In this document: in pieces, positions 18,605 through 27,269 of the stretch
Layout of the letters: every line of letters begins with the position of its first letter
Position numbering within the stretch: the stretch's first letter is position 1
Origin: Ruminococcus_G sp050944415
Lineage (GTDB): Bacteria; Bacillota; Clostridia; Lachnospirales; Lachnospiraceae
Assembly: GCA_050944415.1 (NCBI GenBank)
Contig: JBMNRA010000005.1
Location: forward strand, 1 to 64,000
DNA: 64,000 nt
Direction: 5' to 3'
Translations under genes and position numbers: made by a program
Notes under the pieces: model-generated
Told to the model about the DNA's origin: nothing
Seen by the model: the letters and a program-made list of their open reading frames with translations, nothing else
Databases searched by the model: none

Positions 18605-19207
18605 TGAGCCACGTTTTAGAGTTATATGTTGAAAACGTTAAAGTAGCTTATCTGACTCCTGGTGAGTCACTTCTTATCCTGGTCGATCACGGGCCGCCCC
18701 CTGCGGATGGTCAGAGCATCCGTTAATACGATAACATCAAAAGGGCCGAGCGGTTATTTGGTGGCTGATGACCGGCCTGTGGCAGGCTGGAAAGTGACAG
18801 GACGCGCAGCACAAGGGACCGTGCCACTCACCGAAACTTACTGCGAATATGGCGCCGACCACATATCGGTGGTGTTGCGTCGGACTAACTGGCGCAGCAT
18901 TTCTTTGATTATAGATATGAGTATTACACTTGGGCTGGCTATAGCAAACGGGTAAATCCCTGCACCGCTCACCACATCAGCGTGAAAAACCTGAAAAAGC
19001 TGGTAACTGATGATCTTCGCAGAGTAACACATTCCAGCACCTTTATGAAGAAAGATAAAAGGACAGTTGACGGATGAACGCTTATACTTTGACAGAGTTT
19101 TTCGCCGAATACATATAGCATCCATCTGTTCCTTTGGGAGGTGGAGGTGAAGGCGGCGCTGCCGCCGGTTCTTGGCATCTGCGCATACCGCTATATCAGT
19201 AAATCCT
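18605..19207. other. Gene-poor stretch with mobile-element debris
   Basis: About 600 bases without a convincing intact gene. Short open frames exist (for example 18662-18955) but show no recognisable domain. The only recognisable piece is the recombinase-like relic at 18907-19077. The remainder, including the GC-rich part near 18680-18840, I cannot identify. Confidence 0.6.
18907..19077 (+). pseudogene. Relic of a large serine recombinase (zinc beta-ribbon region)
   Basis: A 56-codon stretch encodes YTWAGYSKRVNPCTAHHIS, then LKKLVTDDLRRV. This follows the pattern of the recombinase zinc-ribbon domain (C-x-x-Y ... C-T-x-H-x-I ... LxxxVxxDIR) in Tn4451/TnpX-type transposons, but the first Cys is not conserved and neither the catalytic nor the DNA-binding domain is present. 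It suggests the upstream two-component/ABC module arrived on, or was interrupted by, a mobile element. The identification is by pattern only. Confidence 0.45.
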
Positions 19208-19711
19208 TCACATAGATTCAAAGGTGATGTTCCGGCTTTTGAAAAAACGGGTTACCTTATCATCCCAGGCATAATCCACGGATTTGTCCATGGTGAAAAA
19301 GCGGAGGGATGTTCCTGTGACGCAGGTAAGGGAAGTGCCGTCAAACTGGCAGTTTAAGTACAGGCCGAAGATATCATCCTCTCTCAGGGAGAGACTGTTT
19401 TCCAGAAGAAGCTGCCTTGTCTCATTTTTGTTCAGCTGGAACACGATCTTAAAATAAAGGGGCGTGTGCTTCCCTTTGATCAGGGAAAAACAAAAGGGGC
19501 GTATTTCGCTCCAGCTGATGTGAGTTTCTTCCCGGGCCTTTAAAAGCTCCGCCTCTCCGGCATCATAGAAGTCGGGATGCAGCTGACCGTCTATGGTGTA
19601 TGTCACATTGGTGGTAAGGGTCAGTTCCTGCAGTTTAAAATGATCAAAGGTGTCCTTTAAAAGCAGCTGTGACATAAAATATTTAATCTCAGAGATGGTA
19701 AATGCCTTCAT
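19208..19711 (-). CDS. DUF5721-like protein
   Basis: A 167-residue cytosolic protein resembling the DUF5721 family seen in Lachnospiraceae (N-terminus with FMSQLLLKDTFDHF, then TYTIDG). No catalytic motif is evident. It is encoded alone, leftward, with its 3' end facing the mobile-element debris and its start divergent from citrate synthase. The function is unknown. Confidence 0.65.
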   Translation of the reverse strand: MKAFTISEIKYFMSQLLLKDTFDHFKLQELTLTTNVTYTIDGQLHPDFYDAGEAELLKAREETHISWSEIRPFCFSLIKGKHTPLYFKIVFQLNKNETRQLLLENSLSLREDDIFGLYLNCQFDGTSLTCVTGTSLRFFTMDKSVDYAWDDKVTRFFKSRNITFESM

Positions 19712-19806
19712 GAAATGTTCCTTTCTTTCCTACCACTTTATCATGTGAAACGGCAGAATGTCAACGTGAAAGGGAAGCCGTTTCCGGACGCTGAAAAAAA
19801 ATTAAG

Positions 19807-19835
19807 TTGAAATATACTGATATTTCCGCTATAAT
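19807..19835 (+). promoter_or_regulatory. Promoter of citrate synthase gene
   Basis: TTGAAA at 19807-19812 and a perfect TATAAT at 19830-19835 with a 17-bp spacer. Confidence 0.8.
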
Positions 19836-19866
19836 ATTTCAAAATTCATTTAAGGAGGCAGAAGGA

Positions 19867-21240
19867 TTGAGTTCAGTAAACGAGGAAAAGAGTTCTGTAA
19901 TTAAAGAGCAGGACTTTGAAGAATTATTAAAATACTGTATGAGTTCCGGAAAAATCAATCCGGATTTGTATGCAGAGTATGATGTAAAGAGAGGCCTTCG
20001 TGATTCTAATGGTAAAGGTGTGCTGACCGGACTGACGGAGATCTCCGATGTTGTGGCTTACGATATCGTAGACGGAAGAAAGATCCCCAGTGACGGAAGG
20101 CTTTATTATCAGGGTTATGATGTAAGAGATCTGGTGGAAAGTCATAAGAATCGCCGGTTCGCGTTTGAAGAGATCACCTATCTGTTGATGTTTGGCGATC
20201 TTCCCAACAGGAAACAGATGGAGAAGTTCCTGGATATTCTTTTTGATATGCAGGATCTGTCGGGACGATTTATCAGGGACGTTATCATGAAAGCTTCCAA
20301 TCCCAATATTATGAATGCGCTGCAGAGATGTATTCTGACTCTGTACAGTTATGACGACGCGCCGGATGATATTTCCGTGGCCAACGTGCTTCGTCAGTCT
20401 CTGGAGCTGATTGGAAAAATTCCGCTGATTGCGGTTTATTCCTATCATGCGTATCAGCATTTCCGCATGGACAAGACGCTGCTGATCCGTAATCCGGAGA
20501 GAGGTCTGTCAGTGGCTGAAAACATTCTTTACATGCTCAGAGAGGATGGAAAGTATACAGAGCTGGAGGCAAAGGTACTGGATACTGCGCTGGTGCTTCA
20601 CGCAGAGCATGGCGGCGGTAACAACTCTTCCTTTACCACTCACGTGGTTACGTCGTCAGGTACGGATACTTACTCAGCCATTGCAGCGGCCATTGGTTCG
20701 CTGAAAGGACCGCGTCACGGCGGGGCTAACCTGAAAGTACAGGATATGTTTGAAAATATCATGGAAAACTGTTCTGACTGGACGGATGAAACCAGCATCC
20801 GGAATTATCTGAATGATATTCTGGATAAAAAAGCGTTTGACCACAGCGGTCTGATCTACGGTATGGGTCACGCGGTTTATACCGAATCCGACCCCAGATG
20901 TGTCATTCTGAAAAAATACGCGAAAAATCTGGCGGAAGAAAAAGGTCTGCAGGATCAGTTCGCGCTGTATGAGCTGGTAGAAAAGAATGCCGGAGAGCTT
21001 ATTATGAACAAGAGAAAGCTGTTTAAACCGGTTTGCGCCAACGTGGATTTCTACAGCGGATTTGTTTATAAGATGCTGGGCATCCCGAAAGAGCTGTTTA
21101 CACCTATCTTTGCCATTTCACGTATGCCGGGCTGGTGTGCGCACCGTCTGGAAGAGCTGGTAAATCAGGGCAAGATCATACGTCCGGCCTATAAGTATGT
21201 GGGAACTCACAAAGAATTCCATCCGGTGGAAGAAAGATAA
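19867..21240 (+). CDS. gltA: Citrate synthase
   Basis: A 457-residue citrate/methylcitrate synthase-family enzyme condensing oxaloacetate with acetyl-CoA. The catalytic His regions are visible: HAEHGGGNNSS, GPRHGGAN and GMGHAVY, with DPR following. I chose a TTG start at 19867, 8 bases after AAGGAGG; the upstream in-frame start at 19807 lies inside the promoter and would place the ribosome site within the ORF. In Lachnospiraceae it typically feeds glutamate synthesis through a partial TCA pathway; no aconitase or isocitrate dehydrogenase gene is next to it. Confidence 0.92.
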   Translation: MSSVNEEKSSVIKEQDFEELLKYCMSSGKINPDLYAEYDVKRGLRDSNGKGVLTGLTEISDVVAYDIVDGRKIPSDGRLYYQGYDVRDLVESHKNRRFAFEEITYLLMFGDLPNRKQMEKFLDILFDMQDLSGRFIRDVIMKASNPNIMNALQRCILTLYSYDDAPDDISVANVLRQSLELIGKIPLIAVYSYHAYQHFRMDKTLLIRNPERGLSVAENILYMLREDGKYTELEAKVLDTALVLHAEHGGGNNSSFTTHVVTSSGTDTYSAIAAAIGSLKGPRHGGANLKVQDMFENIMENCSDWTDETSIRNYLNDILDKKAFDHSGLIYGMGHAVYTESDPRCVILKKYAKNLAEEKGLQDQFALYELVEKNAGELIMNKRKLFKPVCANVDFYSGFVYKMLGIPKELFTPIFAISRMPGWCAHRLEELVNQGKIIRPAYKYVGTHKEFHPVEER

Positions 21241-21250
21241 TATCATACCC

Positions 21251-21279
21251 TTGTCAACAGAGAGTATATGTGATAGTAT
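21251..21279 (+). promoter_or_regulatory. Candidate degV promoter
   Basis: TTGTCA at 21251-21256 with TAGTAT at 21274-21279 (17-bp spacer), or TATAAT at 21277-21282 with a longer spacer. Confidence 0.5.
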
Positions 21280-21366
21280 AATATGGTATTCAAAACTACG
21301 TAAGACAGCGAAGAAAATGAATACATATCAATATCCATGTGATAGTTCTGGAGGCAGGTTGAAGAT

Positions 21367-22206
21367 ATGAAATATAAAGTTGTTGTGGACAGCTGCGGAG
21401 AGCTGACGGAAGAAATGAAACAGGATCCTCATTTTGAATCTGTTCCGCTGATTCTGGAAGTGGAAGGGGAATCCATTGTAGATGATGAGACGTTTTGTCA
21501 GGCAGATTTCTTAAAAAAAGTAGCGGCCTCGCCTCACTGTCCCAAGTCGTCTTGTCCTTCTCCGGAAAGTTACCGCCGGGCTTTCGACTGTGATGCGGAA
21601 CACGTATTTGCAGTAACTTTGTCGGCGGAGTTAAGCGGCTCTTTTAACAGCGCTATGCTGGGAAGGGATCTTCTGCTGGAAGAAAAGCCGGAACAGAAGA
21701 TCTATGTGTTTAATTCCAGAAGCGCTTCCATAGGAGAAACGCTGATTGCCATGAAAATTGCGGAATGTGAAAAGGCGGGTATGAAATTTCATGAGATTGT
21801 TCAGGCGGTGGAAGCCTATATTGCCAGCCAGAACACATTCTTTGTGCTGGAAAACCTGGATACCCTCCGGAAAAACGGAAGACTCAGTCTGGTGAAGGCT
21901 TTTGTGGCCTCTGCCCTTAAGATTAAACCGGTGATGGGTTCCACAGATGAAGGAACGATCTGCCAGCTGGATCAGGCCCGCGGTATCAATAAGGCCCTGG
22001 TAAAACTGGTGGACTATGTGGTGGAGAGAACAGTGGACAGCGCCAACCGGATTCTGGCCATTTCTCACTGCAACTGCCGGGACCGCGCCGAGATTGTGCG
22101 GGATGCTATACTGGCCCGTATGAAGGTGAAAGATGTGGTGCTTCTGGATACGGCGGGAGTCAGTACTATGTATGCCAATGACGGAGGCGTGATTGTGGTG
22201 GCATGA
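21367..22206 (+). CDS. DegV family fatty-acid-binding protein
   Basis: A 279-residue DegV/FakB-type protein that binds a fatty acid for presentation to the FakA kinase. Typical features are the N-terminal VVDSCGELTEE, SSCPSPESYRRAF, a central LSAELSGSFNSA and ENLDTLRKNGRLS. FakA is not in this window. It has its own candidate promoter. Several DegV paralogues per genome are usual, so the exact fatty acid preference cannot be told. Confidence 0.9.
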   Translation: MKYKVVVDSCGELTEEMKQDPHFESVPLILEVEGESIVDDETFCQADFLKKVAASPHCPKSSCPSPESYRRAFDCDAEHVFAVTLSAELSGSFNSAMLGRDLLLEEKPEQKIYVFNSRSASIGETLIAMKIAECEKAGMKFHEIVQAVEAYIASQNTFFVLENLDTLRKNGRLSLVKAFVASALKIKPVMGSTDEGTICQLDQARGINKALVKLVDYVVERTVDSANRILAISHCNCRDRAEIVRDAILARMKVKDVVLLDTAGVSTMYANDGGVIVVA

Positions 22207-22222
22207 CGGGGAAAATACTTTT

Positions 22223-22254
22223 CAGACTTATGAATATATGCTATAATAAGTCTG
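22223..22254. promoter_or_regulatory. Inverted repeat flanking a TATAAT box upstream of the small membrane protein gene
   Basis: CAGACTTA (22223-22230) and TAAGTCTG (22247-22254) flank a TATAAT at 22242-22247. It could be a weak terminator of degV or an operator over the -10 of the next gene. Confidence 0.35.
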
Positions 22255-22279
22255 AGTTTGGACGTAAGGAGTGTGCTGC

Positions 22280-22528
22280 ATGAGTCAGGAAAAAGTAGAC
22301 CGTTATAAGGAATATAAGGCGAATAAACAGAAAATCTGGAAAAAAGAGAAGCGTGTCCGCAGACTGGAGTACGCGGCGGCGGTTGTTGTTGCAGTGGTGC
22401 TGGTGGGATGGTTTGGAATTTCAATATATCAGAAAACGACAAATTCCGGGGATCAGCCCGCAGAACAATATACGCTGGATACGACGGCGGTGGATGAATA
22501 TCTTCAGAGTATTACGCAGGAATCATAG
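22280..22528 (+). CDS. Small single-pass membrane protein, unknown
   Basis: An 82-residue protein with a very basic cytoplasmic N-terminus (KANKQKIWKKEKRVRR), one transmembrane helix (about 34-52, rich in Ala and Val) and a short extracellular tail of about 30 residues. The ATG at 22280 follows TAAGGAG. No family recognised. A strong terminator follows directly. Confidence 0.7.
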   Translation: MSQEKVDRYKEYKANKQKIWKKEKRVRRLEYAAAVVVAVVLVGWFGISIYQKTTNSGDQPAEQYTLDTTAVDEYLQSITQES

Positions 22529-22535
22529 TATATAA

Positions 22536-22567
22536 AAGAGCTGGATTGTTATGATCCAGCTCTTTTT
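22536..22567. terminator. Bidirectional intrinsic terminator
   Basis: AAGAGCTGGAT (22536-22546) pairs with ATCCAGCTCTT (22554-22564); T-runs occur on both strands. It serves the small membrane protein gene and the convergent xylB operon. Confidence 0.9.
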
Positions 22568-22600
22568 AATGGGGCGTCGTTGCATCGTGTTTTAGGATTT

Positions 22601-24061
22601 TCATGAAAAGAAAGATTTGACGGCAGGATACAGTCCGGTAAACTTCCGGTACTGCGCTTCATATTTTTCCGTCAGGTCCGATACGGGTTCTACGGTTTCT
22701 TTGACTTTTACTATTTTATCAGCCGCGCTTTTTACATCGGGAAAGACACCGCAGCCTACCGCTGCCAGCATGGCGGCTCCCAGCGAGGGGCCTTCTTCCT
22801 GATTCAGCACATCCACTTTCATGTTCATGACATTGGCGATGATGGTTCTCCACAGCGGGCTTTTGGCTCCGCCGCCGCATATTTTTGTCCGAGAGGGGGA
22901 AATTCCCAGTTTTCTGGCCACTTCAAGGGAATCCCGCAGGCCGAAAGCGACCCCTTCCAGAACGGCCTGGGTCATATCCGCCCTTGTGGTATCCATGCTC
23001 ATGCCGATGAACATGGCGCGCACGTCGGGATTGTTGTGGGGAGAACGTTCTCCCATGAGATAGGGCAGGTAAAACACCTGATTTTCTCCCAGACGCAGGA
23101 TACCGGCCTGCTCTTTTTCATTATCCTCCGTATGCAGGATATTTTCCATCCACCATTTATTGCAGGAAGCGGCGCTGAGCATGCAGCCCATCAGATGGTA
23201 GTTTCCGTCCGCGTGATCGAAGGAGTGGAGCGCATTGTGTTTATCCACCCGGAAATCATTGCTGGAGATGAAAATAGTTCCGGAGGTACCAAGGGAGATA
23301 TTGCACATGCCGTTGCCTACTGTACCTGTTCCAACTGCGGCAGCAGCATTGTCCCCGGCGCCGGCGATTACTTTTACGCCGGCGGAAAGGGAGAGTTCTT
23401 CTGCTGTCTGAGGCTGGAGGGTTCCCACCACCTCGTAGCTTTCATAGAGGCGGGGGAGCTGTTCTTTCGATATTTGACAGATTTCCAGCATCTGATCGGA
23501 CCAGCATCTGTTTTTCACATCCAGAAGCAGCATGCCGGAGGCATCGGACACATCGGTGCAGAAGGAGCCGGACAGGCGGTAGGCCAGATAGTCTTTCGGC
23601 AGCATGATCTTTTTGATCCTCCGGAAATTCTCCGGCTCATGTTTGTAAAGCCAGAGCAGCTTCGGAGCGGTAAATCCGGCGAAGGCGATGTTGGCTGTAT
23701 ACCGGGACAGATTTTCTTTTCCGATTTTTTCATTGAGATATTTCGTTTCTTCACCGGTACGTCCGTCGTTCCACAGAATCGCCGGACGGATCACCCGATC
23801 CTGCTCATCCAGAATCACCAGACCGTGCATCTGGCCGCCGAAACTGATGCCTTCCACCTGCTCTTTTTCAAAGCCTTCCAGCAGCAGTCTGATACCTGAT
23901 ATGGTCTGTTCGTACCAGTCTTCCGGGTTCTGCTCAGACCAGCCGGTGTGAGGAAAGTACAGAGGATATTCTCGGGATACTGTGTTAAGCACCTGTCCCT
24001 CCTGATCCATCAAAAGCAGCTTGACGGCGGAAGTTCCCAGGTCAACGCCGATATATAACAT
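22601..24061 (-). CDS. xylB: Xylulokinase (FGGY family)
   Basis: A 486-residue FGGY sugar kinase: the N-terminal phosphate-1 motif DLGTSAVKLLL, the substrate-loop GGQMHGLV, which is the xylulokinase signature, and the C-terminal GAGDNAAAAVG and GGGAKSPLW. It phosphorylates a ketopentose (D-xylulose expected) with ATP. It is the last gene of a leftward operon behind the isomerase-like gene. The neighbour is not XylA, so the kinase could accept another ketose produced by that enzyme. Confidence 0.88.
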   Translation of the reverse strand: MLYIGVDLGTSAVKLLLMDQEGQVLNTVSREYPLYFPHTGWSEQNPEDWYEQTISGIRLLLEGFEKEQVEGISFGGQMHGLVILDEQDRVIRPAILWNDGRTGEETKYLNEKIGKENLSRYTANIAFAGFTAPKLLWLYKHEPENFRRIKKIMLPKDYLAYRLSGSFCTDVSDASGMLLLDVKNRCWSDQMLEICQISKEQLPRLYESYEVVGTLQPQTAEELSLSAGVKVIAGAGDNAAAAVGTGTVGNGMCNISLGTSGTIFISSNDFRVDKHNALHSFDHADGNYHLMGCMLSAASCNKWWMENILHTEDNEKEQAGILRLGENQVFYLPYLMGERSPHNNPDVRAMFIGMSMDTTRADMTQAVLEGVAFGLRDSLEVARKLGISPSRTKICGGGAKSPLWRTIIANVMNMKVDVLNQEEGPSLGAAMLAAVGCGVFPDVKSAADKIVKVKETVEPVSDLTEKYEAQYRKFTGLYPAVKSFFS

Positions 24062-24083
24062 ATTTTATCTGCCTCCTGTTCGT

Positions 24084-25574
24084 TTAGGAAAAAGGATTTT
24101 CTGTGGGGTAACGATCGCCTGCCGGATGGTTGTAGCCGATTTCCTCCACCGGTACGCCGATATATTTGAACACTTCAAAAAGTTCCCTGCCGAAGTGGCC
24201 GAATGCTACGGCGCCGTGATGAGGGTAATTGCCCTCGATCAGCACGTGACGGTAGAACCGGCCCATTTCGGGAATGGCAAAGATTCCGATGGAACCGAAG
24301 GAGCGGGAAGGAACGGGAAGAACCTCACCCTGGGCGATGTAGGCACGCAGTTTGCAGTCGGCTGTACTCTGCAGACGGAAGAAAGTGATATCGCCGGGCA
24401 CAATATCGCCTTCCAGCGTACCCTGAGTCACCTCTTCCGGCAGAGACCGGGCCATGATCAGCTGATATTTCATTTCACAGAAGGAAAGCTTCTGGGAAGC
24501 GGTATTACCGCAGTGGAATCCCATGAAGGTATCTTTCAGGGTATAGTTGTATTTTCCTTTGATATCTTCGTTAAAGATGTCTTCCGGCACAGTATTGTTG
24601 ATATCCAGAAGTGTTACGATATCATTGCTGACAACGGTGCCGATGAATTCGCTTAAGGCGCCGTAGATGTCAACCTCGCAGGAAACGGGAATGCCCTGAG
24701 CGGTCAGGCGGCTGTTGACATAGCATGGCACAAATCCGAATTGAGTCTGGAAAGCGGGCCAGCATTTGCCTGCGATGGCTACATATTTGCGGTAGCCTCT
24801 GTGTTCATCGATCCAGTCTTTCAGGGTCAGTTCATATTGAGCCAGTTTGGGAAGAATTTCAGGTTTTTTATTGCCGCTTCCCAGTTCTTCTTCCATTTCT
24901 TTGACGATAGCGGGAATTCTTTCATCCTGATCGTGCTTATGGAATGCTTCAAAAAGATCCAGTTCAGAGTTTTCTTCAATTTCCACACCCAGATTATAAA
25001 GCTGACGGATAGGCGCGTTGCATGCCAGAAAGTTTAACGGGCGGGGACCGAAGCTGATGATTTTCAGGTTATTAAGCGCGATGACAGCCCGCGCAATAGG
25101 GAGAAACTCGTGAATCATGTCGGCGCATTCCACAGCATTTCCTACGGGATATTCAGGGATATACGCTTTTACATTTCTCAGCTTCAGATTGTAGCTGGCG
25201 TTGAGCATCCCGCAGTAAGCGTCACCCCTGCCCTGTACCAGGCTGCCTTTGTCTTCCTCGGCGGCTGCCACGAACATTTTCGGACCGTCAAAATGCCTGG
25301 CCAGCAGCGTTTCAGCAATTTCCGGGCCAAAGTTGCCCAGGTATACGCACAGAGCGTTGCATCCGGCTTTTTTAATATCTTCCAGGGCCTGCACCATGTG
25401 AATTTCACTTTCCACAATGCAGATGGGACATTCATAGATGGTATCTTCGCCGTATTTTTCTGTGTAGGCATCAATTACCGCTTTTCTCCTTCCGGCGGAG
25501 AGACTTTCCGGGAAACAGTCTCTGCTGACGGCGACCACGCCGATTTTTACTTCTGGCATATTGTTTTGATTCAT
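24084..25574 (-). CDS. L-fucose/L-arabinose isomerase-family protein
   Basis: A 496-residue protein of the FucI/AraA-like fold (COG2407 type). Candidate metal-binding and catalytic residues are E and D in SCEVDIYGALSE, D in LLDINN and H in GFHCGNTAS. Such enzymes interconvert aldoses and ketoses using Mn2+. AAAGGAGGT precedes the ATG. The downstream xylulokinase and upstream DUF4867 gene imply a catabolic operon for a pentose or 6-deoxyhexose, but the product sugar cannot be fixed from sequence. Confidence 0.8.
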   Translation of the reverse strand: MNQNNMPEVKIGVVAVSRDCFPESLSAGRRKAVIDAYTEKYGEDTIYECPICIVESEIHMVQALEDIKKAGCNALCVYLGNFGPEIAETLLARHFDGPKMFVAAAEEDKGSLVQGRGDAYCGMLNASYNLKLRNVKAYIPEYPVGNAVECADMIHEFLPIARAVIALNNLKIISFGPRPLNFLACNAPIRQLYNLGVEIEENSELDLFEAFHKHDQDERIPAIVKEMEEELGSGNKKPEILPKLAQYELTLKDWIDEHRGYRKYVAIAGKCWPAFQTQFGFVPCYVNSRLTAQGIPVSCEVDIYGALSEFIGTVVSNDIVTLLDINNTVPEDIFNEDIKGKYNYTLKDTFMGFHCGNTASQKLSFCEMKYQLIMARSLPEEVTQGTLEGDIVPGDITFFRLQSTADCKLRAYIAQGEVLPVPSRSFGSIGIFAIPEMGRFYRHVLIEGNYPHHGAVAFGHFGRELFEVFKYIGVPVEEIGYNHPAGDRYPTENPFS

Positions 25575-25586
25575 GGTGTACCTCCT

Positions 25587-26204
25587 TTATAATTGAATAT
25601 TAGTTCCTTTTAAACCGCAGCAGGCTCCCTCGATGCCCGCGTCCGGATGGGCAATCAGCCATTTGTTTCTGGCTGTCAGAAGACGGTCCTCTCCTTCGGC
25701 GCCATGGGGAAGGGAAAGTTCCGTATTAGTGCCTTCCGGCAAAACGATAGCACACTGGAAAGGTTTTCCATTTGCGCAGATGGGAGCGTAATGGAGAGTG
25801 GTGGCGTAAAGCTGCACTCCCGTGCCTGCGGGAAGCAGAAAAGCTTCCAGGCGGGAAGTATCATAGGAGAAATCATTTTCGATATCCTGCTGCATTCCCA
25901 GAAGGAGAACCAGATCGGTGGCGGCCAGGTCAAGCTCGCTGCTGCGGTGATATTCCAGGGCGTTCAGAAGATGATTGGTTCCGTTGCAGAAACCGATCTG
26001 AATGGGCAGTTCCCCGAAAGCCTGAGTTTTTAGCTGCGCGGCCACTGGAAGAGCTTCCAGCGCTTTGAGTGAAGGCTGGTAAATGCAATCATCCAGAGGC
26101 GTCGGTGTATGTTTCATGCTCTGCGTCAGGTCACTGAAATCATATCCCTTCAGAATTGTTCCGTATTTTTGAAAAGATGGATCCATAATATTTTTTATCT
26201 GCAT
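25587..26204 (-). CDS. DUF4867 family protein
   Basis: A 205-residue protein with cupin-like features (ALLPAGTGVQLYATTLHYAP-type segment around residues 125-150). It matches my recollection of DUF4867, found beside fucose/arabinose-isomerase-like genes in Firmicutes; a mutarotase or lyase-like role is possible but unproven. The ATG at 26204 follows GGGAGGTC; the ATG at 26249 lies upstream of that site. First gene of the leftward sugar operon. Confidence 0.72.
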   Translation of the reverse strand: MQIKNIMDPSFQKYGTILKGYDFSDLTQSMKHTPTPLDDCIYQPSLKALEALPVAAQLKTQAFGELPIQIGFCNGTNHLLNALEYHRSSELDLAATDLVLLLGMQQDIENDFSYDTSRLEAFLLPAGTGVQLYATTLHYAPICANGKPFQCAIVLPEGTNTELSLPHGAEGEDRLLTARNKWLIAHPDAGIEGACCGLKGTNIQL

Positions 26205-26235
26205 AAAAATAGACCTCCCGATTAATGGTAGGTCT

Positions 26236-26290
26236 ATTATATCAGTCAATTTTGATCTTATCGACCAAAAAGTTGGCCATTTTATGGCGA
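26236..26290 (-). promoter_or_regulatory. Candidate activator-dependent promoter region of the sugar operon
   Basis: On the minus strand a TATAAT (26241-26236) lacks a good -35. An imperfect dyad GGCCAACTTTTTGGTC lies further upstream. A poor -35 plus an upstream site suits activation by the AraC-type regulator encoded next door. Confidence 0.35.
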
Positions 26291-26294
26291 TTTC

Positions 26295-27119
26295 TTATCC
26301 TTTTATGTTTTTTCGATATTCGCTGGGCAGAAATCCGTATTTTTGCCGGAAAGCGCCGGAGAAGGATTTGCTGTTGGCAAAGCCGTTGCGGGAAGCTATT
26401 TCCCCGATAGAAAGATCGGTATTAGAAAGCTCCCGGTAAGCGTATTCCAGCCGGAGGCCCTGGAGATAAGTTTTGTAAGTGGTTCTGGCATATCTGCGGA
26501 ACATCCTTGCCAGGTAATTGGGGGAATAACCAAAGGTTTCGGCCAGGGAAGTAAGAGTAAGTTCCTGATTGTAATGTTCTTTTATATATGAAGTAATCAG
26601 GGAAAGCCGGCTTAAATGCCGGTTTTCCTTAATCAGCTCCGGGCTGACATCCAGTTTCCGGTATCGGGTCACCAGCAGATAGATGATCATGTAAAACTGA
26701 CTTAATACTTTCAGTTCATAGCCGCATTTCTTTCCGGCGTATGTTTCGTACATATCCTTTAAAAGAGTCATGATCTCCCTGTCGTAATTGAGAGAACTCC
26801 TGGAGAAATAGATGAATTTGTCATCGGTGTAATATTTCTCAAAGGTGGACAGGGGAATCTGCAGAACAATTGTCAGATTGGGGCGGGGAGCGGCAATGGA
26901 ATGCACTTCATTGGAATTGACCAGCATAAATTCTCCAGGCTTCAGGGGAAATTCTTTTTCGTTGACAAAAAAGGTCAGTTCACCTTCAAAGAGAGCAAAA
27001 ATTTCCACAGAACGGTGCCAGTGCTTGTCCCGATAATAGCTGCCCTGCCTTCCTTCAAAAATAAACATTTTAAAAGGGATGTCTTCATTGGGTAATATAA
27101 GTTCATGAGAAATATCCAT
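26295..27119 (-). CDS. AraC-family transcriptional regulator with cupin sensor
   Basis: A 274-residue regulator: an N-terminal cupin (about 1-110, HWHRSVEIFALFEGEL) and a C-terminal double helix-turn-helix (about 175-272, LTSLAETFGYSPNYLARMFRRY and IGEIASRNGFANSKSFSGAFRQKYG). It lies directly upstream of, and on the same strand as, the DUF4867-isomerase-kinase operon, with a separate promoter region between, so it most likely activates that operon in response to its sugar. Confidence 0.88.
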   Translation of the reverse strand: MDISHELILPNEDIPFKMFIFEGRQGSYYRDKHWHRSVEIFALFEGELTFFVNEKEFPLKPGEFMLVNSNEVHSIAAPRPNLTIVLQIPLSTFEKYYTDDKFIYFSRSSLNYDREIMTLLKDMYETYAGKKCGYELKVLSQFYMIIYLLVTRYRKLDVSPELIKENRHLSRLSLITSYIKEHYNQELTLTSLAETFGYSPNYLARMFRRYARTTYKTYLQGLRLEYAYRELSNTDLSIGEIASRNGFANSKSFSGAFRQKYGFLPSEYRKNIKG

Positions 27120-27182
27120 ATTTTGTACCCCGCAAAAAAATTAAAAATTCAGGATTTGATACATAAATTTTCCGAAATTTTC

Positions 27183-27211
27183 TTGACTCATACCGGTTAG
27201 TTTTGTACAAT
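27183..27211 (+). promoter_or_regulatory. Strong consensus-like promoter pointing into a convergent gene
   Basis: TTGACT at 27183-27188 and TACAAT at 27206-27211 with a 17-bp spacer on the plus strand. No plus-strand ORF follows until 27815. Transcription would run antisense through the leftward gene at 27270-27668. Confidence 0.5.
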
Positions 27212-27269
27212 ATACCTATAAAAGATGCATGCAAAATACTGAAAAAACAGAAAAATTCACAAAACAGGA

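Noticed and set aside
18662..18955. Rightward 97-codon frame in the debris region
   Set aside because: No RBS, no family resemblance; treated as part of the non-coding debris.
23036..23899. Rightward 287-codon frame opposite xylB
   Set aside because: Antisense shadow of a conserved kinase.
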